From Caballeronia sp. dw_19 (GTDB lineage Bacteria; Pseudomonadota; Gammaproteobacteria; Burkholderiales; Burkholderiaceae): a stretch of 64,000 nt of DNA. Positions within the stretch are counted from its first letter, which is position 1; the number at the start of each line of letters is the position of its first letter. Location: the NCBI RefSeq assembly GCF_018449515.1, contig NZ_JAAVUQ010000041.1:1-64000 (forward strand). Direction: 5' to 3'. Shown piece by piece: positions 45,542 through 55,024 of the stretch. Below the pieces are notes generated by a model. The model searched no databases. It saw only the letters and a program-made list of their open reading frames with translations, and was not told where the DNA came from. The translations under genes were made by a program, and so were the position numbers.

Positions 45542-46360
45542 GTGAAAAAACACCTTCGTCGCGAGTATCAACTGCTATTCGCCGTTGCATCTGCTCTGAT
45601 GTATTCGGGCGCGGCTTGGGCAGATGGTCCTGGCGCGAATCTGCCTTACGCCGACACGACCGGCTTCACAGTTCTGAGCAATGCCACGAACGTTACCCAT
45701 TGGGGACTTGGCGGCGGGGCGGCCTTTGAGCAATCACCCTACAAAGGATATGGCACGCACATAACGCCTATTCCGTTCTTCTTTTTCGACGATAAATGGA
45801 TTCACGCCATTGGCACAACGGTCGATCTGAAGGTCGGGACCTGGGGCGGCGTTGCGTTCACTCTGCGCGGGAATTACGCGATCGCCGACGGCTACAGGGG
45901 CTCCGACGCACCCATACTCAACGGAATGCAAAACCGGAGCGCTGCATTCTGGCTGGGCCCTGCACTCAAATGGCAGACGCAATATGGCGATCTTTCGGGT
46001 GAGTACCTGACTAGCGGAAACAAAGGGCAGAAGGCCGATATCGAGTTCGGCAAGACCCTGGACTATGGTAACTTCTCTATAGAGCCCCATGCAGCGGTCA
46101 GTTGGTTCAGCGGCGACTACGTTGATTATTATTATGGCGTGAGGACGTCGGAGGCGCGAGCCGGACGACCTGCATACACCGGGACATCCACCTACAAGGA
46201 AACCGTCGGCGCCAAGTTCGACTATCGCGTAACGCGCAAGCAGCTCGTAAGCCTTGACCTGGGTATCGCGCACCTGGGCAGCGGAATGACTGACAGTCCC
46301 ATCGTGGGCAAGCGATTCATTCCTGAGGCCAAGGTAGCCTATCTCTATCAATTCAATTGA
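45542..46360 (+). CDS. MipA/OmpV-family outer membrane protein
   Basis: 272 residues from a GTG start. Signal peptide ends AAWADG. The pattern LGGGAAFEQSPYKGYGTHIT and FWLGPALKWQTQYG fits MipA/OmpV beta-barrel proteins. The chain ends YLYQFN, close to the aromatic-ended outer membrane signature. In E. coli, MipA scaffolds murein enzymes; in this group the gene is often next to two-component genes, as here, and the barrel may be their regulated output. Confidence 0.88.
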   Translation: MKKHLRREYQLLFAVASALMYSGAAWADGPGANLPYADTTGFTVLSNATNVTHWGLGGGAAFEQSPYKGYGTHITPIPFFFFDDKWIHAIGTTVDLKVGTWGGVAFTLRGNYAIADGYRGSDAPILNGMQNRSAAFWLGPALKWQTQYGDLSGEYLTSGNKGQKADIEFGKTLDYGNFSIEPHAAVSWFSGDYVDYYYGVRTSEARAGRPAYTGTSTYKETVGAKFDYRVTRKQLVSLDLGIAHLGSGMTDSPIVGKRFIPEAKVAYLYQFN

Positions 46361-46369
46361 ACCGGCCCT

Positions 46370-47095
46370 ATGTCGCGAATTGCACTGATCGAAGATCATG
46401 TCCGCCTGGCGGCCATGATCCGGCAATCGTTGTCCGGTGCTGGAATCGAAACCGATATCTTCAGCAATCTTTCTGAAGCAGCGTATGGCCTGAGCCATGC
46501 CGACTACTCGGTAATGATCTTTGACCGCGGATTGCCCGACGGCGACGGGCTACTTTTTCTTCGAACGTTGCGTGCCGCCGGAACCATGACCCCTTGCCTG
46601 ATGCTGACCGCTCGGGATGCGTTGCACGACCGCATAGAAGGGCTCGAGACTGGCGCGGACGACTACGTTACCAAGCCATTTGAGATGAGTGAGCTGGTAG
46701 CGCGCGTACGAACGCTGATGCGCAGGCCTGCCGAAATGACGACGCTGGTTCAAAGCTTCGCTGATATTGCTATCGATCCACAGCAACATGCAATGCGGTG
46801 CGGCAACCAGTCCGTCCCGCTTGCGCCCGCTGAATTACAGATCATGTCTGTTCTATTGAAGGCCGCGGGCCGGACCGTTCGCCACTCGGCGCTTGAGCAT
46901 GCGGGCTGGGGTCTGGGCGACGCGGTCACCCCCAACGCGCTTGAAGTGACCATTCACCGGCTGCGAAAGAAGCTGCTTGCGGTGGGTGCGACCACACGAC
47001 TTGCAAACATCAGGGGTGCGGGTTTCGCAGTCCAGCGACTGGACCGCCTCCCTTTGCAGGCGAGCGTCGGGCAACGCGATGAAAGGCAGAAATGA
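46370..47095 (+). CDS. Response regulator, OmpR family
   Basis: 241 residues. Receiver with acidic pocket Glu8/Asp9 (ALIEDH), phosphoacceptor Asp52 (MIFDRGLPDGDG) and Lys in TKPF; then an OmpR-type winged helix ending ALEVTIHRLRKKLLAVG. Ten bases after the mipA stop and four-base overlap (ATGA) with the next gene. The functional phospho-responsive regulator of this operon. Confidence 0.95.
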   Translation: MSRIALIEDHVRLAAMIRQSLSGAGIETDIFSNLSEAAYGLSHADYSVMIFDRGLPDGDGLLFLRTLRAAGTMTPCLMLTARDALHDRIEGLETGADDYVTKPFEMSELVARVRTLMRRPAEMTTLVQSFADIAIDPQQHAMRCGNQSVPLAPAELQIMSVLLKAAGRTVRHSALEHAGWGLGDAVTPNALEVTIHRLRKKLLAVGATTRLANIRGAGFAVQRLDRLPLQASVGQRDERQK

Positions 47096-47865
47096 AACGG
47101 CTTATACTTATAGTAGACAGCGACCCCACGTGTCGCGATGTCTTGCGCACGTCCTTGCAGACCGATGGCTACGACGTCGCGGTCTTATATGACGCGAGCA
47201 AAGTGGCTCGCCGGATCGAAGAGGAGCGGCCTGCGCTGATCCTGATGGCCAGCGGTTCGTCCGAACGCGGTAGTCTCCCCGCACTCCGGGCGCTTCAGGC
47301 GCTGCGAATCGCTCAGGATGACTTACCGGTCATCATGATAGGCAATCGCGATGACGTAACGGAACGCATTGTCGCGCTCGAGTGCGGCGCTGACGATTTC
47401 ATATCCAAGCCATTCAATGTGCATGAAGTGTTGCTGAGAATCGGCACCGTTCTGCGACGGGTCGGACAGCATCATTTTCAGGACCCTACATACCGGAAGC
47501 CATTTTTGTTCAGCGGGTTTAAACTGGACTACGGGCTGCGCTCGCTCACGTACCTCGATGATCCAGTCTCACTGACGCAGCATGAATACGCCATACTCGC
47601 CCTGTTTTCAACAGCACCAGGGAGAGTCTTCTCAAAAGCTGCGATTGCTCAAAGCATGCATTCGGACGCGTCCAGCGCTCGCACCAACGTTGGTGTCTGG
47701 GTTCATCGACTGCGCGAACGGATCAAGCTGATAGTCGGTGCATGTGAGTTCATAGAGACGTTTCGCGGCCATGGATACGTCTTCCATCCCGACCGTCAGC
47801 CTACGCCGCAACGCCGAAGAGTGGATGCTGAACCGTCAGCGGCAAGCCAACGCAATGCGAGATGA
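47092..47865 (+). CDS. OmpR-type response regulator with degenerate receiver
   Basis: 257 residues. The receiver keeps the acidic pair (VDSDP, Asp9/Asp11) and the Lys in SKPF, but the phosphoacceptor position is Ala53 (ALILMASGSSERG where relatives have LILLD-x-x-LP). The C-terminal winged helix is intact (VSLTQHEYAILALF ... VGVWVHRLRERIK). So it can bind DNA but should not be phosphorylated in the usual way. It overlaps the preceding regulator gene by four bases and precedes the kinase gene. It may dimerise with or counteract the first regulator; that is inference. Confidence 0.9.
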   Translation: MKRLILIVDSDPTCRDVLRTSLQTDGYDVAVLYDASKVARRIEEERPALILMASGSSERGSLPALRALQALRIAQDDLPVIMIGNRDDVTERIVALECGADDFISKPFNVHEVLLRIGTVLRRVGQHHFQDPTYRKPFLFSGFKLDYGLRSLTYLDDPVSLTQHEYAILALFSTAPGRVFSKAAIAQSMHSDASSARTNVGVWVHRLRERIKLIVGACEFIETFRGHGYVFHPDRQPTPQRRRVDAEPSAASQRNAR

Positions 47866-48027
47866 CTACCGGTCGCAGTGACCGGTACGGTTAATCACTT
47901 CGGCACCGTTTGTACTGACGTTTGCCGGTGGCTGACGGCACACGGATGGATCACTATCAGGTCCGCGCCCGCATCGCGCAATGTCATCCTTCACCGCATT
48001 CGATCAAGTTACACGGACAGCATCATC

Positions 48028-49383
48028 ATGCTCAACTACTGGATCAAAGGCCTCTCGGTGCGCTTATGGGTTACAAGCGTGGCGGCGTTGGCCGTGAGTC
48101 TTACCCTCATCGCCACAATCGTGCTGTACGCCTTCAATCACTTGCCACCCGATACATTCCGGGTGAGCGAGAGCATAAGAAGCGCGCACCAGTTAGCCTC
48201 CCAATTGCGCTTTGACGAGTCGGGGCGCCCGGTGTCGATAAACCTCGACGAGCACGCGACGTGGCTCTTCGACTTCGCATCGACCGAGTTGCTGTATCGT
48301 ACGCTCGACGCTTCGGGACATGTGCTTTTTGCGTCGCGTGGCGCGCTGAACAATGCCTCCTGGGATGCCGGTGACTTGACAAGCGCCCTCGGCGCCATGA
48401 AACGCGTGACCATTAATGGCAAGCCTTTTGACGTGGTGACCCTGGAGATCATGCACGGGCAAGCCCCTTATTTTCTACAGAGCGCGGCGAGCGTAGCGTT
48501 CAATAAAGCCGTTCTCGGCGAGAGGATCGAGCCGATCCCGAAGATCGTGGGCTATACCTTGCTGATCGCGACAATCATCTTTGGCCTGACCTTGACGTTC
48601 ACTGTTCGCCGCGTGCTGCGGCCTCTGCGCGTGGCGTCGGATTCCGCCGCTTCAATCACCCCGCGGAACCTTCGCATGCGGCTTTCCATCAAGGGCGTCC
48701 CCAGTGAGATCAAACCTATCCTTGTCGCGTTCAATGATGCGCTCGCGCGCCTCGAAAATGGCTTCGCTGTGCAACAGCAATTTCTCGCCTCGGCTGCTCA
48801 TGAACTTCAAACACCGCTGACTTTGATAAGAGGGCAGATCGAGTTGCAACCCGAGGTCGAGAACAAGGATTTGCTGTTCCGCGAAATCGACTTGATGGCG
48901 CGGCAGGTCCGGCAACTCTTGCACCTCGCCGAGGTAAGCGAATCGCAGAACTTTGAATTCAGCGAGGTCGACAAGGTCGATGTTGCCGAGGACGTCGTGG
49001 ACTATCTGGCACGCAAGGCAGACAAAAAGCAGGTGAAACTGCATGTCGATGTCCCTGTCATTCCCGCAACAATGCGAGCTGACAGGAGCGCGCTTTTCAT
49101 CTTGCTGAAAAACATTGTTGAAAACGCGATCAACGCGACGCCTTCGCATGGGTCCGTCATTGTTTCCGTCGACGAAAAGACGATCTGTGTCCAGGACGAG
49201 GGACCCGGTGTCAACCCTGAATATTTGCCATTTCTGTTTGAGCGTTTTTGGCGCGCGCCCGATGCTCAACACGACGGCGCCGGCCTGGGCCTGTCGATCT
49301 GCAAAGAAATAGCGGTGGCGCACAATTGGAAACTTACCGTCAGAACGTTGGCGTCCGGAACCCGGTTTATTGTTTCCTTCTAG
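48028..49383 (+). CDS. Sensor histidine kinase
   Basis: 451 residues from MLNYWIKG. A membrane helix at about 13-35, a periplasmic sensor domain to about 170, a second helix at about 173-192, HAMP, then the H-box with His258 (AAHELQTPL), N-box NIVENAINAT, G1 DEGPGV and G2 GAGLGLSICKE. The frame is open 50 codons upstream but without features. Last gene of the mipA operon; its cognate regulator should be the first one (Asp52 intact). Signal unknown. Confidence 0.93.
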   Translation: MLNYWIKGLSVRLWVTSVAALAVSLTLIATIVLYAFNHLPPDTFRVSESIRSAHQLASQLRFDESGRPVSINLDEHATWLFDFASTELLYRTLDASGHVLFASRGALNNASWDAGDLTSALGAMKRVTINGKPFDVVTLEIMHGQAPYFLQSAASVAFNKAVLGERIEPIPKIVGYTLLIATIIFGLTLTFTVRRVLRPLRVASDSAASITPRNLRMRLSIKGVPSEIKPILVAFNDALARLENGFAVQQQFLASAAHELQTPLTLIRGQIELQPEVENKDLLFREIDLMARQVRQLLHLAEVSESQNFEFSEVDKVDVAEDVVDYLARKADKKQVKLHVDVPVIPATMRADRSALFILLKNIVENAINATPSHGSVIVSVDEKTICVQDEGPGVNPEYLPFLFERFWRAPDAQHDGAGLGLSICKEIAVAHNWKLTVRTLASGTRFIVSF

Positions 49384-49449
49384 ACCTGCTCAGTAGCCCG
49401 AATCAATCGCCTTACTCGCGGTAGAGTTCGTCGATACGAGTAAGCCTTC

Positions 49450-49493
49450 AAACAGAAAGGCCGCGCTCGTTTCCGGGCGCGGCCTTTCTGTTT
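49450..49493. terminator. Bidirectional terminator between kinase and autotransporter genes
   Basis: A perfect 17-bp stem: AAACAGAAAGGCCGCGC (49450-49466) pairs with 49477-49493, with a 10-base loop. Each strand has A/T-rich ends of the stem, as expected for a terminator serving two converging genes. Confidence 0.85.
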
Positions 49494-49558
49494 CTGACAC
49501 GAGCTTAACTGAACGTCAAACCTCATGCACCGGTCACCCACACCGGCGCGCATCGCTT

Positions 49559-52500
49559 TTACCAGCTATATCGATATCCAACCTGACCAAACACGCCCTG
49601 ACGATAATCGCCACCAAGGTTGCGGGAGTATTTGACGTTGGCGTACATCTCCGACGACTTGCTCATGCTCGTGGTGACACCCACGCCGACTTCATACCAG
49701 GTCTTCGAGAGCCCGCTGTTGAACGACGCCCCATCCACTGCCGTGTTGCCCGGGTTCAGGAAGTCGTGCAGTACGTCGGCGGTGAAGTAGGGCGTTGCCG
49801 TTCCCGTCTTCGTGTCATTGGTCAGGTTCGCCTTGAAGATCCGGAAGCCGACGCGGCCGCGCAACGCGTTGCTCGACGTGCTCGATACCGGCGAAATGCC
49901 GTCGTCGAAGCCGTTCAGATGCAGGTACTGGTACATCAACTGGGCTTGCGGTTCGATGGCAATTGTCGTCGATCCTATCAGCAACGGCTTGCCCACTTCA
50001 CCGGACAGGCCCGTGCCAACGCCGTTCTGCGAAGCGCCGCCGCCATACACATCGCCGTACTTGTTGCGATAGTGGGTGAGTTGCGCCACGGCGTCGAAGT
50101 AGCTGCCGTCTTTCAGATATTTGGTCCAGTAGCCACCGAGCGATTGCGCCTGCGTTTCGACTGAGCCGGTAGCGGTCGTCAGCGCCGGATTGAGACTGCG
50201 TGCGCTGTCTTCGAAGGTTGCGGACGACGAGCCAATAGTCACCGTGACGCCTGCATGCGTGCTGCCGCCGGCCGGGTTCGTCGAGAGCGTCCAGTCCTTG
50301 CCGAACTCCGCGAAGAACGTGCGTTCATCGCCGGAGAAACGGTCCCCCGAGTTGGCGTTCAGGCTTTGGCCGCCGATACGTCCCCACACACCGTTGCCAT
50401 ACGTTCCCTGCGCGTTCTCGAGACTCGCGATGTCGCCGACACGTTCATGCAGCCGATCCATGATCGTGAAACCATAGTCGAGGTTGAGCGACGGCGTCAT
50501 CGTGTAGCCGACCACGGCCGGGCGATACGCGATGACCGAAGGCTGAGCGGCAGGCGGGGAGCTGGGCGTGCCCGCGGACACGATCGGTGTCACCGGTGTA
50601 ACCACCGGGCCAGAGTCGGCCGGCGTGGTTGGTGGCGTCGGTGTCACAGGTGGTGTAACCGGCGGCGTCACAGGTGGCGTCACCGGCACGCTCTCAAGCG
50701 CCGAGCGCAAATAGAAGTCGTTGGGGCGCCCCGAGCCGCCTTGATACAACAGATACTGGTACGCCCCCGCCTGAACCGGCGCAAGCATGTGGAAGGTACT
50801 GGCAGCGGCGCTGCCGTTCACCTGGACGAGCTTGATGCCGTCGCCCACCGTCAGCGCGCCCAGCCCGCTCGGACGCACTGTCACGGTCGTGCTGCCGCTC
50901 GCGTTGCCGCCAATGACCAGTTGGTCGGTGAACTGGTTGGACGGCGCGCCGCCCGCGTTCATGACAGTGTTCACAATCAACTGCGCGTTGTTGCCGACAT
51001 AGTTGCCGCTCACATTGAGCACGTTGCCCGGCGTGCCCGATGCAGCCGCCAGGTTGATCGTGGCGTTATTGGTGAGATCACCGCGGATCGCAAAGGTGCC
51101 GGTCGTCGATGCAGAAAAAGCCGGCAAGGCGTTCGCCGCCGCGATCGTGCCCGAGTTCGTCACGGAGCCGAATACGGTACCGAAACCGCCAAGCGTGGCG
51201 CCGTCCGCGACGGTCGTCGTGCCCGTGCCGATGCTTGCCGAATTGTGCTGTGCGTCGCCGACTGCAAGGGTACCCGCCAGCACGTTCGTGTCGCCATAGG
51301 CGCTCACGCCGTTCATCGTGAGCATGCCGCTGCCGAGCTTGGTCAACGAGCCGGTACCGGTCACCGCTTGTGAGAGCGTGGACGAATATTGCTGCGTGTC
51401 GATCGTCCCGCCATTCGCACCGATCGAGATGGCGCGGGTCGCGGCGAGGTCGAGGTCGTTGTTCAGTTGCAGCGTGCCGCCGTTGAACGTGACACCGCCA
51501 GTGGTCGCGCCCAGTGCATTGTCCGCTGCGATATTCAGCGTGCCTTGCGTGATCAGCGTGCCGCCGGAATACGTGTTGCCGCCGGTTGCGGTGGGCGTGA
51601 GGAACAGCGTGCCCGCACCGGTTTTCTCGATCGAACCCGTGCCGCTCAACAATCCCGCGTACGTGCCGTCATCGGTTTGCGCGAAGCGGACCAGGCCGTT
51701 GTCGGTAATTGCGGCCGGCAGGCTCTGTGCCCGGGCTTGAAGCGTCCCCGCGGCATCGACGAGCATCTGTCCGGTGTACGTGCTGTTGTCGCCCGTCAGG
51801 ATCAGCGTACCACCCGCAACTTCAGCACTTTGCACGTCGACCGGAATGCCGTTGACGGTCCACGTACCCGTGTCGGTCTTGATGAGCGTCTGGAAGTTGA
51901 CGATGTTGCCGGTCAGCGTGTCCACGCCGAGTCCGCTCAGGAATAACTGGTTGTTGCCCGCACCGCCGTCGATATTGCCCTGCACCGACGAGCCGGTGTA
52001 GATGCGCATGACGTCGTCGCCACCGGAGAAAATGATGTCGCCGATAACCGTGCCCTTGTTGGTGAAATCGATAGGGGCGTCGCCGCTCGAACCGATCACG
52101 CTGCCGGGTGACCGGATCACGCCGGTTTCGTTATTGATGATCGTGTTACCGCCGACCTTGTTCTGGAACCAGATGGCGCTGGCGTTGATCGCCCGGATCA
52201 AGCCGTTGTTGATGATGACATTGCCCTGGCCTTGTATGTTCACGGCCTCGGCAATGTCCTGCGTGCCCTTGGACAGCACCTTGCCGCCCGCTTGCACGGT
52301 CAGCGTGCCGTTGTCCTGGAACTCGATGGTGTTGGCGCCCGTGCCATAGTTGCCGTGCGAATTCACGGCGTAATTGCTGACTGTGCCGCCCGTCTGCACG
52401 GTGATGTTCGCGTTGTTAGCGAGACTGATTGCCGATGCATCTTGCGTGGTAATCCTCGCGCCGTTCTGGACAGTGACCGTCTGATTGTCGTTGCCCGGAA

Positions 52501-52672
52501 TATAGCCGGTACCGATGGTCGTGGTCCATGGGTTCGGCGATGTCGAGTCGCAAACCGTATCGAGGCCGTTCACGGCACATGCTGCTGCCGCCGCAATGGG
52601 ACTCAGGAGAAAAGGAATCAGCAGAAGTGATGGTGCAAGCGAGATCGCTCGCGAACGAACTGGATTAGACAT
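49559..52672 (-). CDS. Autotransporter (type Va) with proline-rich linker
   Basis: 1037 residues. Signal peptide ends about residue 31 (AAAAACAVNG). The passenger to about residue 650 is a beta-helix of short repeats (e.g. GTGSLTKLGSGMLTMNG), the autotransporter-associated beta strand motif. A Pro/Thr/Val repeat (VTPPVTPP) spans about 655-700. Residues about 740-1037 are the autotransporter beta barrel, ending GYRYSW with a terminal aromatic residue. A Cys pair at about residues 32 and 41 is unusual for this class. Likely a surface adhesin or self-associating protein; the role cannot be told from sequence. Confidence 0.92.
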   Translation of the reverse strand: MSNPVRSRAISLAPSLLLIPFLLSPIAAAAACAVNGLDTVCDSTSPNPWTTTIGTGYIPGNDNQTVTVQNGARITTQDASAISLANNANITVQTGGTVSNYAVNSHGNYGTGANTIEFQDNGTLTVQAGGKVLSKGTQDIAEAVNIQGQGNVIINNGLIRAINASAIWFQNKVGGNTIINNETGVIRSPGSVIGSSGDAPIDFTNKGTVIGDIIFSGGDDVMRIYTGSSVQGNIDGGAGNNQLFLSGLGVDTLTGNIVNFQTLIKTDTGTWTVNGIPVDVQSAEVAGGTLILTGDNSTYTGQMLVDAAGTLQARAQSLPAAITDNGLVRFAQTDDGTYAGLLSGTGSIEKTGAGTLFLTPTATGGNTYSGGTLITQGTLNIAADNALGATTGGVTFNGGTLQLNNDLDLAATRAISIGANGGTIDTQQYSSTLSQAVTGTGSLTKLGSGMLTMNGVSAYGDTNVLAGTLAVGDAQHNSASIGTGTTTVADGATLGGFGTVFGSVTNSGTIAAANALPAFSASTTGTFAIRGDLTNNATINLAAASGTPGNVLNVSGNYVGNNAQLIVNTVMNAGGAPSNQFTDQLVIGGNASGSTTVTVRPSGLGALTVGDGIKLVQVNGSAAASTFHMLAPVQAGAYQYLLYQGGSGRPNDFYLRSALESVPVTPPVTPPVTPPVTPTPPTTPADSGPVVTPVTPIVSAGTPSSPPAAQPSVIAYRPAVVGYTMTPSLNLDYGFTIMDRLHERVGDIASLENAQGTYGNGVWGRIGGQSLNANSGDRFSGDERTFFAEFGKDWTLSTNPAGGSTHAGVTVTIGSSSATFEDSARSLNPALTTATGSVETQAQSLGGYWTKYLKDGSYFDAVAQLTHYRNKYGDVYGGGASQNGVGTGLSGEVGKPLLIGSTTIAIEPQAQLMYQYLHLNGFDDGISPVSSTSSNALRGRVGFRIFKANLTNDTKTGTATPYFTADVLHDFLNPGNTAVDGASFNSGLSKTWYEVGVGVTTSMSKSSEMYANVKYSRNLGGDYRQGVFGQVGYRYSW

Positions 52673-52961
52673 GAACCGCCCCCGGTGTTGTTATCTGTAA
52701 AAGCGGGCGGAATTTAACAAGCAGGCTATCTTGTGAATGTGGCTAGCCGAACGAACGAACTTGGAAACCTTACTGAGTAATACCTGCTTTGTGCAGCATC
52801 GCGCTTTAAGTGGCAGAAAGAGCCTGGGTATTTGTCAATTGTTGTCAGATCGACGGGAAATAAAATAGGCGCTTGTTCGTTAGTTGAGGGCAGGCCACTT
52901 CCCTTCCCTGGCCTTGGCTCCTTGTTCGCGTGCGTTAAATAGCAGAATCCGCGCGTGCGTT

Positions 52962-54260
52962 ATGAGCGCTGCCGAACACGCAGCGCAGATGCAACGCGTT
53001 GTGTGGGTTACCCATCGCTCAAACGCCAATGTCTTGCTTCAGGGCGTTCCCTCTGTGTCCGTGCATCGGTACGATGCGTCTTTCGGCGCGTCAGGCGCTT
53101 GGGAAAGCGCTGATATCGGGGGAGATATGGGAGCGAAAAGCACGGTGGCAAACGAGTCGACTAACGTTCATGTTCACCTCTACTATGGTGTCGATCCAAG
53201 CATATATCGCAAGGACGAGAACGTTGGGTGCCTGTACGGTTATCACCACGCCGAGTCGGAATCGATGACCCTTTCGTATTCCCACGATCATCCCGAAGGA
53301 CGTGCTCTCCGCACTATTCGACGCGGCTTGAAAGCGCTTCTCGGTTGCGATCTCGTTCATACATTTCGCAATCGCGCAGCGCTGCTTGAAGCGGACGTGA
53401 TCTGGACGCATACGGAGCGCGAGTATCTATCGGCGGCGTTATTGCTGATGCTCAAACGTGGTCCGCGTAAGCCGCTTCTGCTTGCACAAAGCGTGTGGCT
53501 GCTCGACATCTGGGAATCGCTTGGCGTGTTAAAACGCGTGATCTTCAAGAGGCTGCTAAGCCAGGCGAGCTTGCTGACGACCCTGACTCACGACAACGCA
53601 GCGCTCACGAAAAAATTCTGGAATCGCGAAGCAACGGTGGTGCTCTACGGTGTCAGTACCGACGATTTCCCTTTGCAGCCCGTGTCCGAGTGGCGTCCTC
53701 ACGAACCATTGCGCGTGGCGGCCATTGGTAACGATCGCGACCGCGATTGGCAGACCTTCATGGCCGCGTTTGAAAACGATCCGCGCTTCAACGCGAGGCT
53801 GGCGACCCAGCGCAAAGTCACGCGTTCTGATCGGGCGGATAACGTTGTTGTCGCGCCGGTGTCGGGGTTGGCGCAGCAACGTGCGCTCTATGAATGGGCC
53901 GATGTAATCGTCGTGCCGCTTCATCCCAATCACCATGCATCGGGCATTACGGTTTTGCTCGAAGCGGTGACGGCCGGCAAGGCGGTCGTTGCAACGGGCA
54001 TAGGCGGTCTGTCCGACTATTTCTCCGATGACGCCGTCTCATACGTACCGGTCCACGATGCACAAAGCCTGCGCGAGACTGTCGCCGCGCTAGGCGCCGA
54101 CCCTGAAGGCACGACGAAGCGAATTCGTCGCTCGCAGCAGGAGTTGGTGTCGAAGGATCTGACGACGCGCGGTTTCGCCCGGCAACACGTCATGCTGACT
54201 CATCAAATGTTGCGCCGGGCACAGTCGAACGAACGGGCGGAATCGCTTGCGCGTGTGTAG
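52962..54260 (+). CDS. Glycosyltransferase family 4-like protein
   Basis: 432 residues. The C-terminal half has SGITVLLEAVTAGKAVVATG with the E-x7-E-like spacing of GT-B glycosyltransferases (GT1/GT4), preceded by VIVVPLHPNHHA; the N-terminal half carries the acceptor-side Rossmann domain. The ATG chosen opens MSAAEHAAQMQRVVWVTHRS; an in-frame TTG lies 26 codons earlier. No capsule or LPS genes adjoin, so the acceptor is unknown. Confidence 0.82.
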   Translation: MSAAEHAAQMQRVVWVTHRSNANVLLQGVPSVSVHRYDASFGASGAWESADIGGDMGAKSTVANESTNVHVHLYYGVDPSIYRKDENVGCLYGYHHAESESMTLSYSHDHPEGRALRTIRRGLKALLGCDLVHTFRNRAALLEADVIWTHTEREYLSAALLLMLKRGPRKPLLLAQSVWLLDIWESLGVLKRVIFKRLLSQASLLTTLTHDNAALTKKFWNREATVVLYGVSTDDFPLQPVSEWRPHEPLRVAAIGNDRDRDWQTFMAAFENDPRFNARLATQRKVTRSDRADNVVVAPVSGLAQQRALYEWADVIVVPLHPNHHASGITVLLEAVTAGKAVVATGIGGLSDYFSDDAVSYVPVHDAQSLRETVAALGADPEGTTKRIRRSQQELVSKDLTTRGFARQHVMLTHQMLRRAQSNERAESLARV

Positions 54261-54406
54261 GCCGCGGGTCATGCGGCTTAAGGCGCTCAAGCGGCGGCGC
54301 AATACCCTGTCACCACCACGAGCGCCAGCGTAGCGTCTGACAACAACAGCGACGCGGCAAACAATGGCCGGGTGAACCTGATCCACTCGCCGACGCCAAC
54401 CCGCGC

Positions 54407-54949
54407 TTACTTGGCTGCCTGCGTTTGTTTGAGGAAATCGTGCTGGAAAATGCACATGCGATACGCATTGTGATACCGGCCGTTGCCAAAAAACTCTTCG
54501 ATCAATTCCGCTTCCTGTTTGAAGCCGCACTTTTCGTAGACGTGAATAGCCGACTGATTCGACACATCGACGATCAGGTAAAGCTTGCGCAGATTGAGCA
54601 CGGAAAACGCGTAGTCCGTTGCGAGCAGGGTTGCGTTTGTTGCATAGCCCTGGCCTTGAGCGCCGGGCGCAATGATGATCTGGAACTCGCCGCGCCTATG
54701 GATGTAATCAAGCTCGATCAATTCCGCGAGCCCTACGGTCTCGCCCGTCTTGTCGACAGCGACGAAGCGGCGTTCACGCAGATCGTGGACATGGCGATCG
54801 TATAGCTGGGACAACTCAGAGAACGTTTCGTAGGGTTCTTCGAACCAGTAACGCATGATCTTTGCGTTGTTGTTCAGGCTGTGGACGAAGTGGAGATCGG
54901 TACGTTCGAGTGGCCGCAGCATGAGCTGATTGTTCTCTTCGATGATCAT
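54407..54949 (-). CDS. speG: Spermidine N1-acetyltransferase
   Basis: 180 residues. It follows E. coli SpeG closely over its length: LRPLERTDLHFVHSLNNNAK, IMRYWFEEPYETFSELSQLY, HRRGEFQIIIAPGAQGQGYA and the C-terminal GRYHNAYRMCIFQHDFL. It acetylates spermidine and spermine to relieve polyamine excess; SpeG proteins form allosteric dodecamers. The ATG has GGAG eight bases upstream; the GTG three codons earlier does not. Stands alone between a glycosyltransferase and a LysR gene. Match recalled from E. coli SpeG, not computed. Confidence 0.93.
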   Translation of the reverse strand: MIIEENNQLMLRPLERTDLHFVHSLNNNAKIMRYWFEEPYETFSELSQLYDRHVHDLRERRFVAVDKTGETVGLAELIELDYIHRRGEFQIIIAPGAQGQGYATNATLLATDYAFSVLNLRKLYLIVDVSNQSAIHVYEKCGFKQEAELIEEFFGNGRYHNAYRMCIFQHDFLKQTQAAK

Positions 54950-55024
54950 GAGTAACACTCCGTGAATGGTGGATCGACCTGCAATATAACTTAAGGGCCT
55001 CGCGTGCCTTGTTGCGCAGAGGCC

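Noticed and set aside
50255-51373. Long plus-strand frame opposite the autotransporter
   Set aside because: Antisense shadow of a repetitive GC-rich gene whose minus-strand product has clear domains.
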